Source: Acidovorax sp. 1608163 (GTDB taxonomy: Bacteria; Pseudomonadota; Gammaproteobacteria; Burkholderiales; Burkholderiaceae_C). Taken from it: a DNA stretch of 64,000 bases. Shown here one piece after another: positions 58,673 through 64,000 of the stretch. Within the stretch, counting starts at the first letter, position 1. Each line of letters opens with the position of its first letter. Location of the stretch: contig NZ_CP033069.1 in NCBI RefSeq assembly GCF_003669015.1, forward strand, positions 1,429,001-1,493,000, given 5' to 3'. Made by a program: the position numbers and the translations under genes. The notes below the pieces were generated by a model. It made no database searches. It saw nothing but the letters and a program-made list of their open reading frames with translations, and was not told the origin of the DNA.

Positions 58673-58879
58673 TCAGCAATCGGTGAGAACAACTTCGGCG
58701 GTCTGGGTCTTGCCCGAGCGGGTACTGAATTGCAGCGACAGCTTCTGATCCACGGCAGAGAACTCCCCGGTGATCTTGTGCAGCTCGGTGCGCGCCTGCG
58801 TGTACTCAGCGAGGGCGGCTTCGAGCTTGCGATTGGCGGATACATAGGCTTCGCGGGCTTGGGATTCATTGGCAAACAT
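58673..58879 (-). CDS. small hypothetical protein (68 aa)
   Basis: Starts MFANESQAREAYVSANRKLE; charged and helical with a coiled-coil character (EYTQARTELHKITGEFSAVD), and no cysteines except the last residue. It ends 14 bases before the next gene's start on the same strand, so it is operonic. The frame extends 18 codons upstream through a Phe-rich non-coding-looking stretch, ignored here. Function unknown. Confidence 0.6.
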   Translation of the reverse strand: MFANESQAREAYVSANRKLEAALAEYTQARTELHKITGEFSAVDQKLSLQFSTRSGKTQTAEVVLTDC

Positions 58880-58976
58880 GGGTGATCTTTCAGAGGTAAA
58901 AAAGGAAGGGAACAAACAGAAAAAGGAGAACAAAAGGGGCGGCGGAGCGACCTAGCAGAGCAGGGCCATGCAGCGA

Positions 58977-59402
58977 TCAATCCGCGTCCAGCCACTCGAT
59001 AAACCCGGTCTCTTGCAAGTGGCTGCGGGCTACATGCCGGGCCGCAGGTGAGAACTTCCCGATGAGGCCGCGCAGCACAACGCGCAGGGCCTGCAAACGG
59101 GCCGCCAGGGGTTCATGCGCTTCACGCAGCGCCGCCAGCTCAGCGGCCTGCGCTTCGCAGCGCTTGCGGGCTGCATCGAGTTGCATGCGCAAGGACTGCG
59201 CGTCGTCACGCAGGGCAGGGGCCGTACTGGGTGCGGGTGATGGCAGAGGCAAAGCCAACCGCGACGACAACGGGGCAGCAGCACCGGCGCGCAGTGCCTG
59301 CAACTCCGCCTTGCGCTTCTCGCGGTGCTTGCGCTGGCGCTCTGCGTTGGACATGGCCACCTTCGATGCAGGGGCCTGGGTTGATGTGCTGCGCGTGCTC
59401 AT
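58977..59402 (-). CDS. basic coiled-coil hypothetical protein (141 aa)
   Basis: Lys/Arg-rich N-terminal helix (SNAERQRKHREKRKAE) of a type often seen in mobile-element proteins, a Pro/Ser linker, then a long coiled coil (LRMQLDAARKRCEAQAAELA). It probably binds nucleic acid, but this is only composition. The start at 59402 overlaps the preceding gene's stop (ATGA), so it is translated together with it. Confidence 0.65.
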   Translation of the reverse strand: MSTRSTSTQAPASKVAMSNAERQRKHREKRKAELQALRAGAAAPLSSRLALPLPSPAPSTAPALRDDAQSLRMQLDAARKRCEAQAAELAALREAHEPLAARLQALRVVLRGLIGKFSPAARHVARSHLQETGFIEWLDAD

Positions 59403-60076
59403 GGCGCCCCCAGTTCCACCGCGTTCGGGTGGAAGAAGTGACAGTGCTGCAGCACGTTGGGCGCAGGCGTGAACCACGGATTGACCCCGGGCATCAGGCC
59501 CTTCTGTGCCATCGCGCAATAGCCCTTGCGCTGCAGATGCACGCAGTCGCGGCAGCGGTGGCGCTCGTCATCAACAAACAACGCGCCGCGCAGCCGCAGC
59601 AAGGCCACGAGGCCCGCGCGGTGGTCGCGGATGGCCACCCGTTGGTCGGGGCGCAAGGCACTTGCGGGCGAGACCTGCAGGGCTCCGGCATTCGTCACAG
59701 CCAGGGTCAAACCCGCTGATTCCAGCGTCTGCAGAATGCCCCGCGCGGCCGTGGCCAGGGCCTTGTCGGCATCGGTCAAACCGGCGTCAGCGCAAAACGT
59801 GCTCGGTCGATTCGCCGCCAGGAACCCACCAAAGCCCACCAAACCCACCACGGCGGGATCGCTCGAAACGGCATCGGTGCAAATTTTGTGCGCGCCGTTG
59901 ACCGCCAAACACCCACCAAAAGGCACCAAACCCACCAAGTCCGGGTCGGCCTGCGTGCCAGTTTCTTCCCCCGACTCGCAAAACTCGGTGCGCCGGTTGT
60001 CCGAAGTTAACCCCCAAAAGCCACCAAACCCACCAAAGGCGATGAATGCGGGACCGTCATTGGAAGAACTCCACAT
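59399..60076 (-). CDS. TubC-N-like and Cys-motif protein with Gly-Phe repeats
   Basis: 225 residues if started at ATG 60076, inside the end of the preceding gene. The first 90 residues carry repeated GGFGGF-type motifs (FIAFGGFGGFWGL, LVPFGGCLAVNG, LVGFGGFLAANR) encoded by the 60-base repeats. Next is a TubC docking-like helical domain (ILQTLESAGLTLAVTNAGAL), and at the end a cysteine set (RCRDCVHLQRKGYC, HCHFF) likely to bind zinc. It is part of the replication-gene operon. No function is known. Confidence 0.6.
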   Translation of the reverse strand: MWSSSNDGPAFIAFGGFGGFWGLTSDNRRTEFCESGEETGTQADPDLVGLVPFGGCLAVNGAHKICTDAVSSDPAVVGLVGFGGFLAANRPSTFCADAGLTDADKALATAARGILQTLESAGLTLAVTNAGALQVSPASALRPDQRVAIRDHRAGLVALLRLRGALFVDDERHRCRDCVHLQRKGYCAMAQKGLMPGVNPWFTPAPNVLQHCHFFHPNAVELGAP

Positions 60077-60366
60077 CGTCACCGGCCGAATTGGCCGCAC
60101 CGCCCGTATCGGAAACGCTGGCACGCGGATCGGCTGGAGAAAACCCTCCAAAACCCCCCAAACCCACCACGCCGGGTGCCTGGGAGGTGTCCGAACCCCC
60201 GTTTTTGGTGGGTTTGGTGCCTTTTGGTGGGTGTCTGCCGGTCAACGGCGCGTTCACGTTTTGATTTTGCGAATCGGCCGGTTCGTGTCCGGTCTGCCCC
60301 GGATTGGTGGGTTTGGTGGCTTTTGGTGGGTGTTCGGCGGCCGATGGCGCGTTCACGTTTTGCGTT
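59791..60366. repeat. six copies of a 60-base unit, four direct and two inverted
   Basis: Units at about 59791-59850, 59878-59940, 59977-60037, 60110-60170 (one orientation) and 60205-60271, 60304-60366 (opposite). Each has CGCAAAACGTG-like left part, a GCGCCGttgACC-like centre, and ends ACCCACCAAAAGGCACCAAA plus CCCACC. They cover the end of the large replication gene and the start of the next gene and are translated in both. Confidence 0.8.
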
Positions 60367-63300
60367 TGTGGTGCCGATGCCCCCACCTTGCCCACCGACC
60401 AATGCAGCACCCCGGCCCGCAGGCCAATCCGCACGAACTGCTTGCCGCCCACGATGCGCCCGGTCATGCGTTCCACCCACCGCCCCAGCATGCGCGAGTT
60501 GACCTTTCCAGCTTGGCCAGCGATCTCGTCCATCGCCCCGCCCAGCCGTTCATCGGTATCCCCGCGCCGGATGACACTGGCCACGGTCGTTTGCATGCCC
60601 CCGAACGCCTCGTGCCAAGCCTCCAGCATGGCGGCCAGCTTGGTGGTCTCCGGGTCTTGTTCAAACGCTCGCGCAGCCGCCTCCATCGGGTCCGCCAGCG
60701 TGGGCAGCTCTGCGTCTGCCGATTGCTGCACCAGCCCCGCCAGCCAGCACAGCGGCTGTCTCACCAGATCGTCCCAATGCTCAAAGCTGGCCGTGCGCCC
60801 TTTGGCCACTTTCGGCCGCCCGGCCGTGATGTAGGCCCGCACGATGGTGAGAGCTGCCACCACGTACTGCAGCCGGTCATTCGTCATCATCTGCGCCGGG
60901 TCGAAAGAAAAATCCCGCGTGTAGGGCTTCTCGCTCTGCGTGTCGATGCGGGCGGTCAGCACGCGGCGGCAGGTGTCCGAAGTCATGCGCAGGTTGTTGC
61001 CCGTGGCGATGAACAAGGCCCGGTTCGGGAGCGTCACGGTCTCACTACTGCCCAGGATGCGGTCGGCGAAGGTCGGCGCAGTCAAGAACGCATCGAGCGA
61101 CGCAGAGCCCAAGGGCTCGCGCACGTTGTCCCAGAGCACCACGCGCTGGCCCTCGCGCAGCACGGCAAACAGCCGCTTGCGGGTTTCTTCGTCGGTGTCC
61201 GCTGGCGGCAGGATGGCCGGGTCGGTGCCCATCGCCAGGATGCCAATGCAGCGGGCCAACAAGGTCTTGCCACTGCCTGCGGCCGGGGCGTCCAAGCCAA
61301 TGCCCGGCGCCGTGGGCAGACTCGCCCGCAGAGCGGCCGAAAGCAGGCCATGCAGCACCACGCCGCGCGCCACATCGTCCACCAGCGGGAACAGCGCGAG
61401 AGGCCGCCACAAGAACCGCAGGGCCGTGAGTGCGTCCGCAGGCGTGGGACTGCTGGGCACCTTCGGCGGGTTCGGGTGCTCGCTGTAGAACAGCAGGCCC
61501 GACACATCGTCATGCCCCGGGCGGTCGAGGATCGAGCCGTCGAGCCGCAGCGTGGGCGCAGTGACCACGGCCACCAGCTTCTTAAAACCCCGCTCGCCAT
61601 GCTTGGCCAGGATGGCGCGGGCCACCCCGAGAGGCGCATCTTCTGCACCTTCTTCGGTCTGGTCATCACCGGCCGAATCCTTGCGCTTGCGCACCGAATA
61701 GAAGTCGCACACGCGCCCCATGTGGTCGGTCAACCAATCGGGAGAGACCGGCCGCGCCTTGCCCTCGCTGACATACGCAATCGCTCCCTCGCCGTAGTCG
61801 AAAAGCTCCCCGCGCGACTTCAAAACCGACAGGACCGCATCGGTCGTGGCCACCCGCATCCCGCGCCCAATCTGTACGCGCGCCGACTGCCGCATCAGCT
61901 CAAAACGCATGCCCCCATGGCGGTGCGTGTAGAGGTACGGCCGCTGTCCGCTCTTGAGGTTCACCACGGCCACGCGGCGGTCGGTGTCCGGGTCCAGTGG
62001 GTCCGCAAACTGGCTGTTGTGCCAGCGGTCGGGGGCATCGAGGATCTCCCCCACCGACACGGGTTCACCCTCTGCCGATGTGAGCATGAAATGCCCCATC
62101 AACACGCGCTTCTCACTGGCCCGCACCAGCACATCCCGCGCCTTCTCCAACGGTATGCCGCGCCGCATGGCCAGCGATGGCGCTTTGGCATTGGCCCAGC
62201 GTTCCCGCTGCGCTGCACACTGCCCGGCGATGGCCTCGCGCTTCGCCCGCTTGAGGCTCTGCACCTGTTTGCGGGTCTCCCCATCGCACTCGATCAAGCC
62301 GAGGTCGAACAGGCCGTCCGGATCGCCATAGATGCGCGCTGCAGCACCGGGCCGGTCCAGGCCATCGAGCAGCACGGGAGGCGCGCAGAAGTCCAGCCGC
62401 TCGGGTTGCCACACGGTCGCATCAATGAGGGACCGCTCCAACGCTTGGCCAGCTCGCCCGACCTCATACCAGCCTTGGCCAAATGCCCACAGCAGCGTGA
62501 ACAGCGTCTTGCCCGCGTCCGGGATGCGTGAGGCATCACGAACAGGGATGTAAAGGCGGTGCCGGTCCAATCCAGAGAGCACACGCCCATCGGGCGCCTG
62601 CACACCGGCCGAACAGCTCGGGCGCCAGAGCATCGGCGCATCAGCGAGCGCGGGGCATGCGTCTATCAACCGCTGGCGCAGCTCGTCCGCGTTCAGCTCC
62701 CCATTCGGGCATCCATCGTGATCGAGCATCAGCACGCCCGGCCCGCGTGGAAACGCGAAGTGCTGGCGTGTGCGAGAGATAGCGCCGTGCGCTCCATCGT
62801 TCACCTGAGCATCCCGCTCCGCCACGATGGCGGCTTGTTCCTGCGCGCAGATGCCCCAGCCCACGGCCTGGGCGGGGTTGAGGTGGTCGAGGGCCTGCGC
62901 GAGTTCGTGCAAGCCACTGACGCGCACGCGCTGCGCGGTGCCCGCCATCATCGACGCGGCCGCCTGCTTGTTCAGCGTGCCATCGCGGTTCAGGCTCAGC
63001 ACCTTGGTGAGCCGTTCGGGCTCGGTGGAAGTGAACACGGTGAACTGCAGCGCCGGTGCGCGGGTTGGTGTTGTCGCTGGTGCCTGCGTGCTGGTGTCGT
63101 TCAATGCCGCGCCCGTGCTTGTGGCGTTGGCCTTCTTCTTTGCCATGGTGATTCCTTCAAACGTTGGGGCGGTGGTGGTGTCGGCAGTGCGTGGCGTGAT
63201 CGTCTGCACGTAGCTGGTGAGACCGCAGCGCGCAGCCTTGCGCGCCAGCTCGCAGGCGGGCACGGCGTGCGCGGCCTCGCTGGTATCGGTGAACACGTGC

Positions 63301-64000
63301 AGATGCGTCACCTCGCGCGGCCACCGAAAATGCGCGAGCGCTGCAGCGTCTGCAACAGCCCACACCGGCATGCGCAGGGCCGCCGCAAAACGCAGCGCGG
63401 ACACGACACCCACAGCGACACCCAGCACCACGCCATCGGCCTGCACACGCGGTGCAGACAGCCGCACGGCCGCGCCCTTGATGTGTCCATCGGTGCCCGT
63501 GGCCTTGATGAACGAAGGCACCGGGGCGGGTGTGCCGTGCGCGGTCAGGTAAATGCGCTGCAGGGCCACCTTGTGGCGCTCCGCAGGCCGGTGCAGCCCG
63601 TGCGGGTGAACATCAATCTCCAGCGCGGCCAGCAGCGCGGGAAACGTGCCCAGGCATGCTGCCCGGCCGGTGTGGTCGGTGTGCCAATACTCCAGCGCGG
63701 GATGCAGGCGCAAAGCGTCGGGCCAGTTCGCGGCGTCGTGCCCCTGCAAGCCTTGGCGCACCAGATAGTGGTCTGCAACATCGCCCGATGTGATGGGCTG
63801 CGCCTCGCTCCACAGCTGGGCGATGCGCTGGCGGTTCTGTTCGTAGGCGTGCCGTGGATTGGAGCGGCGCGCGGGCTCAGTAGATTGCGCTGGGCGTGCA
63901 ACTTGTGGGCTGTACGCGCGCAGGTCCACCGCTGGCAATCCATGCGCTGCAGGTTCCAGGCAGGGCTTGTGCGCCGCTGGGCATGCCCTGCAGGCGGTGC
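60057..64000 (-). CDS. Toprim/primase-like and AAA-type ATPase replication protein (5' end outside window)
   Basis: Probable primase-helicase of the integrative element. The frame is open to the window edge; at least 1313 codons. The N-terminal part resembles Toprim primases of mobile elements (YLVRQGLQGHDAANWPDALR, then VVLGVAVGVVSALRFAAALR and HLHVFTDTSEAAHAV). The C-terminal part has a P-loop (DAPAAGSGKTLLARC), VVLWDNVREP and FIATGNNLRM, as in helicase-type ATPases. The end carries Thr-Lys-Pro repeats (KATKPTNPG, KGTKPTKNG). An internal in-frame ATG at 63146 has a strong GAAGGAATCACC site and could start a separate 1029-residue ATPase. Replication role is inferred. Confidence 0.8.
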   Translation of the reverse strand, partial: TACRACPAAHKPCLEPAAHGLPAVDLRAYSPQVARPAQSTEPARRSNPRHAYEQNRQRIAQLWSEAQPITSGDVADHYLVRQGLQGHDAANWPDALRLHPALEYWHTDHTGRAACLGTFPALLAALEIDVHPHGLHRPAERHKVALQRIYLTAHGTPAPVPSFIKATGTDGHIKGAAVRLSAPRVQADGVVLGVAVGVVSALRFAAALRMPVWAVADAAALAHFRWPREVTHLHVFTDTSEAAHAVPACELARKAARCGLTSYVQTITPRTADTTTAPTFEGITMAKKKANATSTGAALNDTSTQAPATTPTRAPALQFTVFTSTEPERLTKVLSLNRDGTLNKQAAASMMAGTAQRVRVSGLHELAQALDHLNPAQAVGWGICAQEQAAIVAERDAQVNDGAHGAISRTRQHFAFPRGPGVLMLDHDGCPNGELNADELRQRLIDACPALADAPMLWRPSCSAGVQAPDGRVLSGLDRHRLYIPVRDASRIPDAGKTLFTLLWAFGQGWYEVGRAGQALERSLIDATVWQPERLDFCAPPVLLDGLDRPGAAARIYGDPDGLFDLGLIECDGETRKQVQSLKRAKREAIAGQCAAQRERWANAKAPSLAMRRGIPLEKARDVLVRASEKRVLMGHFMLTSAEGEPVSVGEILDAPDRWHNSQFADPLDPDTDRRVAVVNLKSGQRPYLYTHRHGGMRFELMRQSARVQIGRGMRVATTDAVLSVLKSRGELFDYGEGAIAYVSEGKARPVSPDWLTDHMGRVCDFYSVRKRKDSAGDDQTEEGAEDAPLGVARAILAKHGERGFKKLVAVVTAPTLRLDGSILDRPGHDDVSGLLFYSEHPNPPKVPSSPTPADALTALRFLWRPLALFPLVDDVARGVVLHGLLSAALRASLPTAPGIGLDAPAAGSGKTLLARCIGILAMGTDPAILPPADTDEETRKRLFAVLREGQRVVLWDNVREPLGSASLDAFLTAPTFADRILGSSETVTLPNRALFIATGNNLRMTSDTCRRVLTARIDTQSEKPYTRDFSFDPAQMMTNDRLQYVVAALTIVRAYITAGRPKVAKGRTASFEHWDDLVRQPLCWLAGLVQQSADAELPTLADPMEAAARAFEQDPETTKLAAMLEAWHEAFGGMQTTVASVIRRGDTDERLGGAMDEIAGQAGKVNSRMLGRWVERMTGRIVGGKQFVRIGLRAGVLHWSVGKVGASAPQTQNVNAPSAAEHPPKATKPTNPGQTGHEPADSQNQNVNAPLTGRHPPKGTKPTKNGGSDTSQAPGVVGLGGFGGFSPADPRASVSDTGGAANSAGDDVEFFQ

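Larger units (their letters stand above)
54155..64000. mobile_element. left part of an integrative element
   Basis: Starts at the tRNA-Leu remnant and integrase gene and runs past the window end. It holds an AT-rich DUF4238 gene, an IS3 element, four small minus-strand genes of unknown function and a Toprim/ATPase replication protein. No conjugation gene is visible in the window, so conjugative ability cannot be judged. Confidence 0.75.

Noticed and set aside
59791..60366. CRISPR array
   Set aside because: Repeat units are imperfect, occur in both orientations, have irregular spacing and are translated in two genes. No cas gene is present and no true CRISPR array was seen in the window.

Overview
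The window is a high-GC chromosomal segment of a betaproteobacterium, most likely an Acidovorax-like member of the Comamonadaceae (Burkholderiales). The evidence is the combination of an EF-P of the Arg32 type next to an earP rhamnosyltransferase gene, PhaR and 3-hydroxybutyrate dehydrogenase of PHB metabolism, two Bug-family (TctC-like) binding proteins, a RelA-type (p)ppGpp synthetase, and the protein sequences in general. No species can be named from the sequence alone.

Layout. 1-7019: end of an RND pump, bdhA, an alpha/beta hydrolase and relA (frameshifted). 7079-14909: tRNA-Val(GAC) followed by a 7.7 kb insertion bounded by a 47-bp direct repeat of the tRNA 3' end. It holds an IS3-family element, a 1362-residue DUF4347/FN3/IPTL-CTERM-like surface protein and a decayed IS5-type element, but no integrase. 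15075-21602: phaR, rimO, two unknown membrane proteins, efp, earP (broken) and a LysR gene. 21761-26063: CoA-transferase, HMG-CoA lyase and two Bug binding proteins, a probable organic-acid uptake and degradation operon. 26181-34168: uvrC, pgsA, hupB, tRNA-Val(UAC), ppiD, tRNA-His, tRNA-Arg and an M14 peptidase lipoprotein. 34415-43153: rhlE, ettA, a DUF1631 gene (frameshifted), a TAXI binding protein and a P1 peptidase. 43198-49462: a minus-strand copper-handling cluster (His/Cys-rich proteins, TolC-like channel, multicopper oxidase, cupredoxin, DUF411, CusF-like) behind a YitT gene. 49751-52973: a MerR metal regulator and an MCE-type lipid transport operon. 53538-53846: a small gene behind a perfect SOS box. 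54155-64000: the left part of an integrative element at a tRNA-Leu 3' end, with integrase, an AT-rich DUF4238 gene, an IS3 copy, small operon genes and a large Toprim/ATPase replication protein with odd repeats.

The most unusual signal is a 48-bp two-hairpin repeat present seven times, spread over 48 kb. Its length is 16 codons and one phase is usually open. Two copies lie in frame inside proteins: one makes up almost the whole hydrophobic part of the cupredoxin signal peptide, the other is an internal segment of EarP. A third lies by the EarP frameshift and two bracket the merR gene. This resembles protein-inserting palindromic elements known from Rickettsia, but I know of no name for this family.

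Four core-type genes (relA, earP, the DUF1631 gene, cusF) are frameshifted, three of them at homopolymer runs. That pattern is at least as compatible with sequencing error as with gene decay.
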